64,000 nucleotides of DNA, taken from Bradyrhizobium sp. CCBAU 53421. Lineage in GTDB: Bacteria > Pseudomonadota > Alphaproteobacteria > Rhizobiales > Xanthobacteraceae. This document shows positions 1 to 9,600 of the stretch, in pieces. A program made the translations under genes and the position numbers. Location of the stretch: assembly GCF_015291625.1 (NCBI RefSeq), contig NZ_CP030047.1, positions 4,154,001 through 4,218,000 of the forward strand, read 5' to 3'. The notes below the pieces were generated by a model that was not told where the DNA came from, ran no database searches, and worked only from the letters and a program-made list of their open reading frames with translations. How positions within the stretch are numbered: the first letter of the stretch is position 1; every line of letters begins with the position of its first letter.

Positions 1-130
1 ACTGCTTGCGAGCAAGCCGAAGCCGACCGATGCGGACATCGACGACGCGATGTCGGGCAACATCTGCCGCTGCGGCACCTATGTCCGCATTCGCGAAGCC
101 ATCAAGCAAGCCGCGCAGTCGGGAGGTTGA
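1..130 (+). CDS. (2Fe-2S)-binding subunit of a molybdenum hydroxylase, 3' end only
   Basis: The window opens inside this gene; 42 codons remain, read from base 2 and ending in TGA at 128-130. The visible segment contains [11 protein letters not shown], the second [2Fe-2S] cysteine motif (C-R-C-G) of the small subunit of xanthine-dehydrogenase-family enzymes such as isoquinoline 1-oxidoreductase alpha subunit (IorA). The subunit passes electrons from the molybdenum centre to an external acceptor. The stop is 3 nt before the start of the large subunit, so the two are surely one operon. The N-terminal plant-type ferredoxin domain lies outside the window. Confidence 0.85.
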   Translation, partial: LLASKPKPTDADIDDAMSGNICRCGTYVRIREAIKQAAQSGG

Positions 131-133
131 GCC

Positions 134-2311
134 ATGACGCTGTTGGACAATCTGTCTGAGCGCGCCGCCGATCTGTCGCGGCGCAACTTCCTCCGCGCCA
201 GCGCGATCTCCGGCGGCGGCCTGATGCTCAGCGTGAGCCTGCCGTTTGCCAGCCGCGAGAGCGAGGCTATGGCAGCCGGCGACTTCGCGCCGAATGCCTT
301 CATCCGAATCGGCGGCGACGGCAAGGTCGTGCTGACCATGCCCTATGTCGAGATGGGGCAGGGCACCTACACCTCGATCCCGATGCTGATCGCGGAAGAA
401 CTCGAGATCGGCCTGACGCAGGTGCAGCTCGAACACGCGCCGCCGAGCGACAAGCTCTATGCCAATCCGCTGCTCGGCGTGCAGGCCACCGGCAATTCGA
501 ACGCGATGCGCGGCTCCTGGCAGCCGATGCGGAAAGCCGGCGCCACCGCGAAAGCGATGCTGGTCGCGGCTGCGGCGAAGCGCTGGAACGTCGAACCTGC
601 GTCCTGCCGCGCCGAGAACGGCGAGGTGCATCATGCGGCCTCCGGGCGCAAGCTCGGTTACGGCGAGCTGGCGGCCGCTGCGGCGCAGATGCCGGTGCCG
701 GAGAACGTGATGCTGAAGAGCCCGGCCGAATTCAAGCTGATCGGCACGCCGGCCAAGCGGCTTGATACGCCCTCCAAAGTGAACGGCACGGCCGTCTACG
801 GCATCGATGCGCGGCCGCCCGGCGTGAGGGTCGCGACGCTGGCGCAGTCGCCGGTGTTCGGCGGAAAGGTCAAGCGCGTCGATGATGCCGCGGCGAAGGC
901 CGTCAACGGCGTGCGCCAGATCGTGAAGCTCGATGACGCGGTCGCCGTGGTGGCCGATCACATGGGGGCGGCGAAGAAGGGTCTTGCGGCGCTCACGATC
1001 GAGTGGGACGAGGGGGTTCACGCCAAGCTCGCCACGGCCGATATCGCGCGCGAGCTCGAAGCCGCCACCACCAAGCCCGGCGCGGTCGCGCAGAATGTCG
1101 GCGACGCCGACAAGGCGATGGCGGGCGCCGCGACGAAGCTCGAGGCGAGCTATCAGCTGCCGTTCCTCGCCCATGCGACGATGGAGCCGATGAACTGCAC
1201 CGTGCATGTTCGCGCCGATGGCTGCGAAATCTGGGTCGGCAACCAGGCGCTCTCGCGCGTGCAGGCCGTGACAGCAAAGATGCTGGACCTGCCGCCGGAA
1301 AAGGTGGTGGTGCACAATCATCTGCTCGGCGGCGGCTTTGGCCGCAGGCTCGAGGTCGATGGCGTGATCCGCGCCGTGCAGATCGCAAAACAGGTCGATG
1401 CCCCGGTCAAGGTGGTGTGGACCCGCGAGGAGGATATCCAGCACGACATGTACCGGCCGTACTGGTGCGATCGGATTGCGGTCGGCCTCGATGCATCAGG
1501 CAAGCCGGTGGCCTGGAATAACCGTTTTGCCGGTTCGTCGGTGATTGCGCGATGGGCGCCGCCGGCGTTCCGCAACGGTCTCGACCCCGACACGACGGAA
1601 GGCGCGATCGATCTGGTCTACGACATTCCGAACTTCCACGTCGAATATGTCCGGGTCGAGCCGCCCGGCATCCCGACTGCGTTCTGGCGCAGCGTCGGAC
1701 CCTCGCACAACGTGTTCGTCACCGAAAGCATGATCGACGAGATGGCGGCGGCCGCCAAGCAGGATCCGGTCGACTATCGCCGGGCTCTGCTCGGCAAGTC
1801 GCCGCGCGCCAAGGCTGCACTCGAACTCGCGGCAGCCAAGGCCGGCTGGGGCGGCAAGCTGCCGGCCGGGCGCGGCCGCGGCGTGTCGCTGCAATTCGTG
1901 TTCGGCAGCTACCTCGCGCAAATTGCGGAGGTGGAGGTGGCCAAGGACGGCTCGGTCCGCGTCCACCGCGTCGTCTGCGCGATGGACTGCGGCACCGTCG
2001 TCAATCCCGACACGGTGCAGGCGCAGCTGCAGAGCGGCATCAATTTCGGCGTCACCGCCGCGCTCTACGGCGAGATCACGCTGAAGGACGGCCGCGTCGA
2101 GCAGAGCAATTTCGACAGCTACCAGATGCTGCGCATCGATCAGGCGCCGGCCATCGAAGTCCACATCGTGCCGAGCACCGAGCCGCCCGGCGGCATGGGC
2201 GAGACCGGGACATCGGGCATCGTGCCCGCGATCAGCAACGCGATCTTCGCGGCGACCGGCAAGCGGCTGCGGAGGATGCCGATCGATCCGGCGGTGCTGA
2301 AGCAGGCGTGA
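134..2311 (+). CDS. Molybdopterin-binding large subunit, xanthine dehydrogenase family (isoquinoline 1-oxidoreductase beta-like)
   Basis: A 725-aa protein, the usual length for IorB-type subunits. The N-terminus has a twin-arginine signal (SRRNFLRASAISGGG, about residues 14-28), so the folded cofactor-bearing complex probably acts in the periplasm. Visible hallmarks include GGGFGRR near residue 400 and GGMGETGTSGIVPAISNAI near the C-terminus, both typical of the Mo-cofactor subunit; the latter holds the catalytic glutamate region. It pairs with the [2Fe-2S] subunit just upstream. A cytochrome partner is not visible in the window. The substrate (N-heterocycle or aldehyde) cannot be told from sequence. 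Confidence 0.9.
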   Translation: MTLLDNLSERAADLSRRNFLRASAISGGGLMLSVSLPFASRESEAMAAGDFAPNAFIRIGGDGKVVLTMPYVEMGQGTYTSIPMLIAEELEIGLTQVQLEHAPPSDKLYANPLLGVQATGNSNAMRGSWQPMRKAGATAKAMLVAAAAKRWNVEPASCRAENGEVHHAASGRKLGYGELAAAAAQMPVPENVMLKSPAEFKLIGTPAKRLDTPSKVNGTAVYGIDARPPGVRVATLAQSPVFGGKVKRVDDAAAKAVNGVRQIVKLDDAVAVVADHMGAAKKGLAALTIEWDEGVHAKLATADIARELEAATTKPGAVAQNVGDADKAMAGAATKLEASYQLPFLAHATMEPMNCTVHVRADGCEIWVGNQALSRVQAVTAKMLDLPPEKVVVHNHLLGGGFGRRLEVDGVIRAVQIAKQVDAPVKVVWTREEDIQHDMYRPYWCDRIAVGLDASGKPVAWNNRFAGSSVIARWAPPAFRNGLDPDTTEGAIDLVYDIPNFHVEYVRVEPPGIPTAFWRSVGPSHNVFVTESMIDEMAAAAKQDPVDYRRALLGKSPRAKAALELAAAKAGWGGKLPAGRGRGVSLQFVFGSYLAQIAEVEVAKDGSVRVHRVVCAMDCGTVVNPDTVQAQLQSGINFGVTAALYGEITLKDGRVEQSNFDSYQMLRIDQAPAIEVHIVPSTEPPGGMGETGTSGIVPAISNAIFAATGKRLRRMPIDPAVLKQA

Positions 2312-2331
2312 CCGATTGAAGCTTGTCAGGA

Positions 2332-2360
2332 CAAGGCCCCTCGCATCGCGGGGGGCCTTG
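2332..2360 (+). terminator. Stem-loop after the molybdenum hydroxylase operon
   Basis: Perfect arms CAAGGCCCC and GGGGCCTTG flank an 11-nt loop 21 nt after the stop codon. No T-tract follows, so it is a candidate terminator or 3'-end stabiliser only. Confidence 0.45.
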
Positions 2361-2544
2361 GCGCGCGCAAGGCTTCGCGTTCTCGAGCTTCGCCCTTGAT
2401 TCCGCCCTCGGTGAGGGCGTCGGCACGCAGTTCTCGAAGACGAGCTTGCCCAGGCTGGTGAACCCGCAAACCGGCATTGATGAAGGCGAATTGAGCCGAA
2501 TCCGCAGCGGCATCGAAAATATTCGTCGTCCGGCCGATCGGGGT

Positions 2545-2570
2545 GTAACCAAACCGCCCGCGTGAGCGAA
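2545..2570 (+). promoter_or_regulatory. SigF-type ECF promoter (GTAACC-N16-CGAA)
   Basis: GTAACC at 2545-2550 and CGAA at 2567-2570 are separated by exactly 16 nt and end 20 nt before the sigma factor start codon. Known: the Caulobacter SigF/NrsF system uses a promoter of this form and regulates itself. Inferred: the sigma factor encoded just downstream reads its own promoter. Confidence 0.7.
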
Positions 2571-2590
2571 CCAGACGATAGCAGCGCTGC

Positions 2591-3148
2591 ATGACGACCG
2601 CGGAAAACGAACTCAAGATATTGATGCTTGCGAGCCAGGATGGCGACGCGGCGGCCCACCGGGCGCTGCTGGAGCGCCTGAGCCGGCATTTGCGTGCCTA
2701 CTACAAGAGCAAGCTTGCGAGGAGCGGCCGCGGCGCGGCGGAGGCGGAGGATCTGGTGCAGGAGGCCGTGTTGGCTATTCACCTGCAGCGACACACCTAC
2801 GACCCGGCGCAGCCGTTGACGCCCTGGGTGCATGCGGTCGCACGCTACAAGCTGATCGATTTCCTGCGCCGCACGCGGGCCTCGCGCGCCGACGTACCGA
2901 TCGACGAGGCCGACGACATCACCGCGCATGACGACCACGTCGGCGCCGAGAGCAGCTTTGATGTCAGGCGATTGCTCAAGCAATTGCCGGCCAACATGCA
3001 GTGCGCGATCAGGGCCGTAAAGCTCGACGGATTGAGCGTCGCGGAAGCAGCGCAGCGATGCGGCATGTCGGAATCCAGCGTGAAAGTCGGCATTCATCGC
3101 GGGCTGAAGGCCCTGGCCGCGTTGATCGCTCGGAGGACGGAGCCATGA
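2591..3148 (+). CDS. ECF RNA polymerase sigma factor, SigF-like (NrsF-associated)
   Basis: A 185-aa sigma-70-family factor with only regions 2 and 4. Region 2 includes EDLVQEAVLAIH and the segment PWVHAVARYKLIDFLRR (about residues 55-95); region 4 carries the helix-turn-helix VAEAAQRCGMSESSVKVGIHRGLKAL near the C-terminus. It directs RNA polymerase to a small stress regulon. The stop overlaps the next start (ATGA), so it is translationally coupled to its anti-sigma factor. A matching promoter lies 20 nt upstream. The nearest described system is Caulobacter SigF, and a similar EcfF is known in Bradyrhizobium; both respond to oxidants or heavy metals. The copper locus 1 kb downstream fits this. 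Confidence 0.9.
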   Translation: MTTAENELKILMLASQDGDAAAHRALLERLSRHLRAYYKSKLARSGRGAAEAEDLVQEAVLAIHLQRHTYDPAQPLTPWVHAVARYKLIDFLRRTRASRADVPIDEADDITAHDDHVGAESSFDVRRLLKQLPANMQCAIRAVKLDGLSVAEAAQRCGMSESSVKVGIHRGLKALAALIARRTEP

Positions 3149-3786
3149 AGACGGATGAACTCATCGCCGCGCTCAGCAACAATGTCGAGCCGGTCGATCG
3201 CCGGCTGGTCGGCCGGAGTGTCGCGATTGCGCTCGGGCTGGCACTGGTTGCCGCACTTGGCCTCGTGCTTGCCGGGCTTGGCATTCGCACCGACCTGGCC
3301 ACGCCGCGTGCCGTGACTTTCCTCTTTCTGAAGTTCGCATTCGCGTTCGGCACGGTTGGTGCCGCGTCGATCTATTTGACCCGGCTGGCGCGGCCGGGCG
3401 GCGAACGAAAGATCTCGCTCGGGCTTGCTGCAATACCGTTCGCCGCGATCATGCTGCTTGCCGCCATCAGCCTTGGGCAGGCACCCAGCTCCCACTGGGA
3501 CAGGATGGTGATGGGAGACCAATGGCTCGAATGCCTCATCTCCGTTCCGATCATCGCGATCGTGCCGTTTGCCGTCGTCATCTGGGCAGTCAGAAAGGCG
3601 GCGCCGACCAATCTGGTGCAGGCGGGGGCATTCGGCGGCCTCGTCGCAGGCGGCGTGAGTGCCGTCGCCTATGCGCTCCACTGCACCGACGACTCGTTGC
3701 CGTTTGTCGCACTGTGGTACGGCGGCACGATCGTGCTGTGCACACTTGCAGGCGCGGCATTGGGACCACGGTTGCTGCGCTGGTGA
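3145..3786 (+). CDS. nrsF: Anti-sigma factor NrsF (DUF1109), six-helix membrane protein
   Basis: A 213-aa protein starting at the ATG that overlaps the sigma factor stop; the reading frame is open further upstream, but that ATG is the coupled start. It begins with a short cytosolic segment (MKTDELIAALSNN) followed by about six hydrophobic helices, the layout of DUF1109/NrsF anti-sigma factors, which hold the ECF factor at the membrane. Two cysteines stand out: Cys130 (WLECLIS) and Cys180 (ALHCTDD). Known of the family: two conserved cysteines are reported to be needed for release of the sigma factor under metal or oxidative stress. Their positions fit that role. Confidence 0.88.
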   Translation: MKTDELIAALSNNVEPVDRRLVGRSVAIALGLALVAALGLVLAGLGIRTDLATPRAVTFLFLKFAFAFGTVGAASIYLTRLARPGGERKISLGLAAIPFAAIMLLAAISLGQAPSSHWDRMVMGDQWLECLISVPIIAIVPFAVVIWAVRKAAPTNLVQAGAFGGLVAGGVSAVAYALHCTDDSLPFVALWYGGTIVLCTLAGAALGPRLLRW

Positions 3787-3823
3787 AAGGCAGTGATCAG
3801 ACCTCTCACGTCGGCGTGAGCAT

Positions 3824-3849
3824 GTAACCGGGGAAAGGCCGGCTCCGTA
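3824..3849 (+). promoter_or_regulatory. Second SigF-type promoter candidate (GTAACC-N16-CGTA)
   Basis: GTAACC at 3824-3829 is followed after 16 nt by CGTA at 3846-3849, one base off the CGAA seen upstream of the sigma gene, and it ends 23 nt before the next start codon. The same spacing and the position suggest that the small exported protein downstream belongs to the SigF regulon. Confidence 0.5.
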
Positions 3850-3872
3850 TTCATGATCGGAAGCGCAAATCA

Positions 3873-4172
3873 ATGCGCTTCAGCAAAATGATGGAGCCGA
3901 TGATGTTGATCAACAAATGCCTGCTTGCCTTCTCAATCCTCGCGCCGCTGGTCGTGGCGTCCGCAACCGCGCAGGCGGGGCTGACGGCCTCCGACCGGAG
4001 ATACCTGCCCAACGAGGCCGCAGAAACGGCAGCGGCCGCCACGGTTGCCGTGCAACGCGACCCGATGTCTGCATTCGGCTATGATCAGGGAGCGGCGTGC
4101 GCGCAGCCGGCGACGGTTCCGGATGCTGCCCGGACGCCGTGGCGCTATCACGGCGGCCCGAAGTTTCAATAG
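3873..4172 (+). CDS. Small exported protein of unknown function, possible SigF target
   Basis: A 99-aa protein of no recognised family. A signal peptide is clear: INKCLLAFSILAPLVVASA with a likely cut after ATAQA. Residues 1-10 (MRFSKMMEPM) may be untranslated, since ATGs at 3900 and 3903 also give a good signal peptide; no ribosome site decides between them. The mature part is short, Ala-rich and has one cysteine. It follows nrsF by 86 nt, with a SigF-like promoter in the gap, so it may act in the envelope during the same stress response. Function cannot be inferred from sequence. Confidence 0.6.
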   Translation: MRFSKMMEPMMLINKCLLAFSILAPLVVASATAQAGLTASDRRYLPNEAAETAAAATVAVQRDPMSAFGYDQGAACAQPATVPDAARTPWRYHGGPKFQ

Positions 4173-4287
4173 GCGTTTCATGCGGGACGCCAGGCTGCGA
4201 TGAACGATTAACCACCCAATCTCCCCCTGGTGCACTTGTGAACAGGGTGACCTTTTCAGCACCCGTCCTTTGTGAGACTGTCGCACC

Positions 4288-4647
4288 ATGAATGTTCGCC
4301 AATTGTTCAGATTGCTGCTCGCCGTCCTTGTGACGGCAGGCCTGACAATTGCGCCGCTGGCTGTGCCCGCGGCGGCCGGATCTTCGTTGACCGGCATGAG
4401 CCAGGTGGCGGACATGTCTGACATGGCGGCCGATATGCCGTGCTGCCCCGACAAGCAGAAGAGCAATGATTGCCGGGATTGCCCGCTGGTTGCGATCTGC
4501 ATGTTGAAGGTCCTGCACGCGGGACCATCGACCCTCGGCCTCGCAATGCGGCGATCGACACAGCTGCAATTGCATCCCCGCGACGATCTGGTCGCCGACG
4601 GGCTGGTCCGTCCGCCTCCCGACCATCCTCCCCGATATTTGGTCTGA
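4288..4647 (+). CDS. Small exported Cys/Met-rich protein at the head of the copper locus
   Basis: A 119-aa protein with an N-terminal signal (RLLLAVLVTAGLTIAPLAVPAAA). The mature region holds a Met/Cys cluster: DMSDMAADMPCCPDKQK, then DCRDCPLVAIC, giving a CC-x8-C-x2-C-x5-C pattern that suits soft-metal binding. No family is recognised with confidence; it resembles the DUF2946-like small proteins often found in copper operons. It is the first gene before the YtkA-like and RND genes, about 100 nt upstream. Probable role, inferred from position and residues: periplasmic Cu(I)/Ag(I) capture. Confidence 0.6.
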   Translation: MNVRQLFRLLLAVLVTAGLTIAPLAVPAAAGSSLTGMSQVADMSDMAADMPCCPDKQKSNDCRDCPLVAICMLKVLHAGPSTLGLAMRRSTQLQLHPRDDLVADGLVRPPPDHPPRYLV

Positions 4648-4747
4648 TTGGCGCCGCAAGCGCCGGTTGCTGCCGCGCGACCTTTGGGCGCGCGGAAGTC
4701 GCATGCCGCGCAAGCGGCTGATCAAATCCAATCGAGGAATGAAACGA

Positions 4748-5155
4748 ATGACGTCGTTCAATACGTCGCGTGCCGCAGCGGCCGCGCTCATCGGCCTGGC
4801 ATTGACAGGCACCGCCACCGTCGCGCGCGCCGACATCAAGGACTACGAATTCCAGCTCGTCGACCAGACTGTCCAGGCTGGTCCGGACAAGATTGTCACC
4901 GTCCGGCTGATGAACAAGAAGACCGGCAAGGCTGTGCCTGATGCCGTGATCTTCGCGACGCGGCTCGATATGGCGCCGGACGGCATGCAGGAGATGGCCA
5001 CCAAGGTCACGCCGATGCCGGGGACCGAACCTGGCACCTACCGGTTCAAGGCGAACTTCGGCATGGCCGGGCGCTGGCAGCTGTCGCTCGGCGCGAAGGT
5101 GCAGGGCGAGACCGGCTCGGTCGAGAGCAAGCTCGTCGTCACGGCCGGAAAATGA
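4748..5155 (+). CDS. FixH/YtkA-like periplasmic domain protein of the copper operon
   Basis: A 135-aa protein. The frame is open from 4667, but the ATG at 4748 is 9 nt after GAGGA (4734-4738) and gives a clean signal peptide (AAAALIGLALTGTATVARA). The mature part is a single Ig-like YtkA/FixH fold: VDQTVQAGPDKIVTVRL, then MAPDGMQEMATKVTPMPG, then GTYRFKANFGMAGRW. Met residues are frequent in the middle. Such domains often sit beside metal-efflux systems as putative metal-binding modules. The stop overlaps the next start (ATGA), so it is coupled to the CusB-like adaptor. Confidence 0.75.
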   Translation: MTSFNTSRAAAAALIGLALTGTATVARADIKDYEFQLVDQTVQAGPDKIVTVRLMNKKTGKAVPDAVIFATRLDMAPDGMQEMATKVTPMPGTEPGTYRFKANFGMAGRWQLSLGAKVQGETGSVESKLVVTAGK

Positions 5156-6615
5156 ACCGGCTCGCCCTGGCAGGCGCTGCCGCTGCGATCGTTGCAGCGG
5201 CAGGCGTCGCATATCTCGGTCGCGGCCTGCCGCCGTGGCCGGGCGCAAGTCTCGCGGCTTCCGCCGTGCAAGCGGCGGAAGCAGGCGCGCCGATCTATTT
5301 CCGCGATCCGGACGGCAAGCCATCTTATTCGCTGACGCCGAAGAAGACGCCTGACGGCCGCGACTACCAGCCGGTCGCCGCCGGCGCCGATCTCAGCTTC
5401 GATGAGCCGGAGGCGCCGATGGCGATGCCGGTGGACAACAAGGCCATGGCCGCCAAGGGCGAGCGCAAGGTCAAGTATTATCGCAATCCGATGGGCCTTC
5501 CCGACACCTCGCCGGTGCCGAAGAAGGATTCCATGGGGATGGACTACATCGCAGTCTACGACGGCGAGGACAGCGACGATGGATCGATCACGCTGTCGCC
5601 GGGAAAAATCCAGCGCACCGGTGTCAAGTCCGAGGCGGCACAGATGCGCCGCATCCGCACGCTGGTGCGTGCGCCCGGCACGATCCAGCTCGACGAGCGC
5701 CGGGTGTCGGTGATCGCGATGCGGGCCGAGAGCTACGTGCAGAAAGTCGCTGATATCACGACCGGGAGCCGGGTGACCAAGGGGCAGCCGTTGATGGAGA
5801 TCTACAGCCCGGCGATATCGTCCGCGGCGGCCGAATATGTCGCGACCATGACCTCGAAGGCGATCGCAAATATCGAGCCTTACGGACGCGGCTCCAAACA
5901 GCGGCTGACCAATCTCGACGTTCCCGAGCCGGTCATCGCCGAGATGGAGAAGAACCGCACGGTTCCGCTCGCGATCCAGTGGCTGTCGCCGCGCGACGGC
6001 ATCGTGTTGCAGCGTGCCGCGATCGAGGGCATGCGCGCGCAGCCCGGCGACGTGCTGTTCCGGATTGCCGACGTCTCTGTCGTGTGGGCGCTGGTCGACG
6101 TCGCCGAGCGCGATCTCGGCAGCATCGTGGTCGGGCAGACGGTCGCGGTGCGGGCCCGCAGCTATCCCGGCCGCAGCTTCATGGGCCAGATCAGCGTGAT
6201 CTATCCGCAGGTCAACAAGGACACGCGCACCGCGCGGGTGCGGATCGAATTGCAAAATGCCGATCTGGCGCTGCTGCCGGACATGTATGTCGATGCCGAG
6301 ATCGACACCGGCAGCCCGGCGCCGGTGCTGACGGTGGCCGACAACGCGATCCTCGACACCGGGAGCCGGCAGACCGTGCTGATCGACCGGGGCAACGGCC
6401 GGTTCGAGCCGCGCGAGGTCAAGCTCGGCCGGCGCGGCGAGGGCTATGTCGAGATCCGCGACGGGATCGCGGAAGGTGACGCGGTGGTCACGTCGGCGAC
6501 CTTCCTGATCGATGCCGAAAGCAACCTGAAAGCCGCGATCAAGGGCTTTGCCGAGGCCGGCGCCGCGCAGGCGGCAGCGACCGACGGCCAGATGACGGAC
6601 GGAGGCAAGCCATGA
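5152..6615 (+). CDS. cusB: RND efflux periplasmic adaptor subunit (CusB-like)
   Basis: A 487-aa membrane-fusion protein. The N-terminus is a membrane anchor or signal (residues 1-25). Before the adaptor core come two copies of a degenerate heavy-metal-binding-domain motif: IYFRDPDGKPSYSLTPKKTP and YYRNPMGLPDTSPVPKKDSM followed by GMDY. The canonical CPMHP cysteine and histidine are absent. Then come the barrel-sandwich and alpha-hairpin regions (residues 190-300) and the beta-barrel and membrane-proximal domains. It links the inner-membrane pump to the outer-membrane channel. It overlaps the YtkA-like gene upstream and the pump gene downstream by 4 nt each. Confidence 0.9.
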   Translation: MNRLALAGAAAAIVAAAGVAYLGRGLPPWPGASLAASAVQAAEAGAPIYFRDPDGKPSYSLTPKKTPDGRDYQPVAAGADLSFDEPEAPMAMPVDNKAMAAKGERKVKYYRNPMGLPDTSPVPKKDSMGMDYIAVYDGEDSDDGSITLSPGKIQRTGVKSEAAQMRRIRTLVRAPGTIQLDERRVSVIAMRAESYVQKVADITTGSRVTKGQPLMEIYSPAISSAAAEYVATMTSKAIANIEPYGRGSKQRLTNLDVPEPVIAEMEKNRTVPLAIQWLSPRDGIVLQRAAIEGMRAQPGDVLFRIADVSVVWALVDVAERDLGSIVVGQTVAVRARSYPGRSFMGQISVIYPQVNKDTRTARVRIELQNADLALLPDMYVDAEIDTGSPAPVLTVADNAILDTGSRQTVLIDRGNGRFEPREVKLGRRGEGYVEIRDGIAEGDAVVTSATFLIDAESNLKAAIKGFAEAGAAQAAATDGQMTDGGKP

Positions 6616-9600
6616 TCGCCCGCGTCATCGCCTGGTCGGCGCGCAACCTGCTGCTGGTGCTGTTCGGCACTGGCTTCGCTGCCGCCGCAGGGCTTTATGC
6701 GCTGCTGCATCTGCCGCTCGATGCGATCCCCGATCTCTCCGACACCCAGGTCATCGTCTATACGGAGTATCCCGGCCAGGCGCCGCAGGTGATCGAGGAC
6801 CAGGTCACCTATCCCCTGACCACGGCGATGCTGACGGTGCCGAAGTCGAAGGTCGTGCGCGGCTTCTCGTTCTTCGGCGTGTCGTTCGTCTATGTCATCT
6901 TCGAGGACGGCACCGATATCTACTGGGCGCGCTCGCGCGTGCTCGAATTCCTCAACGGCGCGGCGTCGCGCTTGCCGGCCGGTGTGTCGCCGACGATCGG
7001 GCCCGACGCGACCGGCGTCGGCTGGGTCTTCCAGTACGCCGTGATGTCGAAGCAGCTCAATCTGGCCGATACCCGCACCATCCAGGACTGGAACCTGAAA
7101 TTCGCGCTGGCAAGGGCGGAAGGCGTCGCAGAGGTTGCGAGCGTGGGCGGCTTCGTCAAGCAGTACAATGTGATCCTCGATCCGCAGCGGATGCGCGATC
7201 GCGGCATCACCATGCAGCGGATGCGCGATGCGATCCGCGCCAGCAATGCCGACGTCGGCGGCCGCACCGTCGAGCTCTCCGAGTTCGAATATGTCATTCG
7301 CGGCAAGGGCTATCTGAAGGACATCAACGATCTCGGCAACGTCGTGCTGAAGACCGACAACGGCACGCCGGTGCTGCTGCGCGACGTCGCCCGCGTCGAG
7401 CTCGGCCCCGACGAGCGGCGCGGCATCACCGAGCTCAACGGCGAGGGCGAGGTGGCCAGCGGCATCGTGCTGCAGCGCTTCGGCGTCAATGCGCTCGACG
7501 TGATCGAAAACGTCAAGAAGCGCTTCAAGGAGATCGCGACCAGCCTGCCGAAATCGGTCGAGATCGTGCCGGTCTATGACCGCTCCAACCTGATCTATGC
7601 GGCGATCGATACGCTGAAGCGCACGCTGTTCGAGGAGAGCGTCGTGGTCGCGCTGGTCTGCTTCGTGTTCCTGCTGCATGTCCGCAGCGCGCTGGTCGCG
7701 ATCCTGATGCTGCCGGTCGGCGTCCTGATGGCGTTCGGCGCGATGAAGCTGCTCGGGATCGGCTCCAACATCATGAGTCTTGGCGGCATCGCGATTGCGA
7801 TCGGCGCCATGATCGATGCGGCGATCGTGATGATCGAGAACGCGCACAAGCATCTGGAGCGGGCCGAGCCAGGCCGGTCGCGGGTCGCGATCCTGATCGA
7901 GGCCGCGGCGGAAGTGGGGCCGGCGCTGTTCTTCAGCCTGCTCATCATCACCGTGTCGTTCATGCCGATCTTCACGCTGGAATCGCAGGAGGGCCGGCTG
8001 TTCTCGCCGCTCGCCTACACCAAGACGTTCGCGATGGCGGCGGCGGCGCTGTTGTCGGTGACGCTGGTGCCGGCGCTGATGGTGATCTTCGTCCGCGGCC
8101 GGATCGTTCCCGAACACAAAAATCCGATCAACCGCTTCCTGATCTGGATCTACCGTCCGGTCATCAACGGCGTGCTGCGGGCCAAGACGCTGGTGATCCT
8201 GCTCGCGCTCGCAGCGATCGCCGTCACGGTCTGGCCGGCCCGGCAACTCGGCACCGAGTTCATGCCTGATCTCAACGAGGGCACGCTGCTCTATATGCCG
8301 ACCACGCTGCCGGGGATTTCGGTGACCAGGGCAACTGAGCTGCTGCAGATGCAGGACCGCATCATCCGCAGCTTTCCGGAGGTCGTCTCGGTCTACGGCA
8401 AGGCCGGCCGCGCGGCGACTGCGACCGACCCGGCGCCGTCGGAGATGTTCGAGACCGTCGTCAACCTCAAGCCGAAGCAGCAGTGGCGCAAGGGCCTCAC
8501 GCTCGACGGCCTGATCGCCGAGATGGACAAGGCGCTGCAATTCCCCGGCGTCTCCAATGCCTGGACGATGCCGATCAAGGCGCGGATCGACATGCTGTCG
8601 ACCGGGATCCGGACGCCGGTCGGCGTCAAGGTGATCGGTCCCGATCTCGCCGTGATCGACAAGCTCGCCCGCCAGGTCGAGCAGGTCGTGAAGGGCGTGC
8701 CCGGCACCTCGTCGGCCTATGCCGAGCGCAGCCTTGGCGGCTACTACCTCGAGATCACGCCGAACCGCGAAGCCTTGTCGCGCTACGGCATCGCGGTGCA
8801 GGACGTGCAGGACACGATCGCGACCGCGCTCGGCGGCGAGACCGTCACGACGACGGTGGAAGGACGCCAGCGCTTCACCGTCAACATGCGCTATCCGCGC
8901 GACCTGCGCGACAATCCCAGCGCGATCGCCAGCGACATCCTGGTGCCGATGCCGGCGGGCGGCGCGGTGCCGCTCGGCGAGGTCGCCGATATCACACCGG
9001 CGCGCGGACCGACCACGATCAGGACCGAGAACGGGCAACTCGCGACCTACATCTATGTCGACATCCGCGATCGCGATCTCGGCGGTTATGTCGCGGATGC
9101 GCAGCGCGCGGTGCAGGCCGGCGTCCAGTTCCCGCCCGGCACCTATGTGGTCTGGAGCGGGCAGTACGAATATCTGGAACGCGCCACCGCGCGGCTCAGG
9201 ATCGTGGTGCCGGTGACGCTGCTGATCATCTTTCTCTTGCTCTACCTCAACTTCCGCTCGGTGGCGGAGACCATGATCGTGATGCTGTCGCTGCCGTTCG
9301 CGCTGGTCGGCGGGCTTTGGCTGATGTGGGCGCTCGGCTTCAACCTGTCGGTCGCGGTGGCGGTCGGCTTCATCGCGCTGGCCGGCGTCGCCGCCGAGAC
9401 CGGCGTCGTGATGCTGATCTATCTCAACCAGGCGCTGGCGGAGATCACCGCGCGCCGCGCCGCCGAGGGACGCGCGGTCGGTCGCGACGACCTGCATCGT
9501 GCGATCATCGAGGGCGCGGTCGAGCGGGTGCGGCCGAAGATGATGACGGTGGTCGCCATCATGGCCGGGCTATTGCCGATCATGTGGAGCACCGGCACCG

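Noticed and set aside
1496..3097. 533-aa minus-strand frame opposite the molybdenum subunit and sigma factor
   Set aside because: Shadow of two strong plus-strand genes with no recognisable domain.
6444..9497. 1017-aa antisense frame opposite the RND pump
   Set aside because: Composed of His, Arg, Asp and Gln-rich shadow codons typical of GC-rich antisense; the plus-strand pump is unmistakable.
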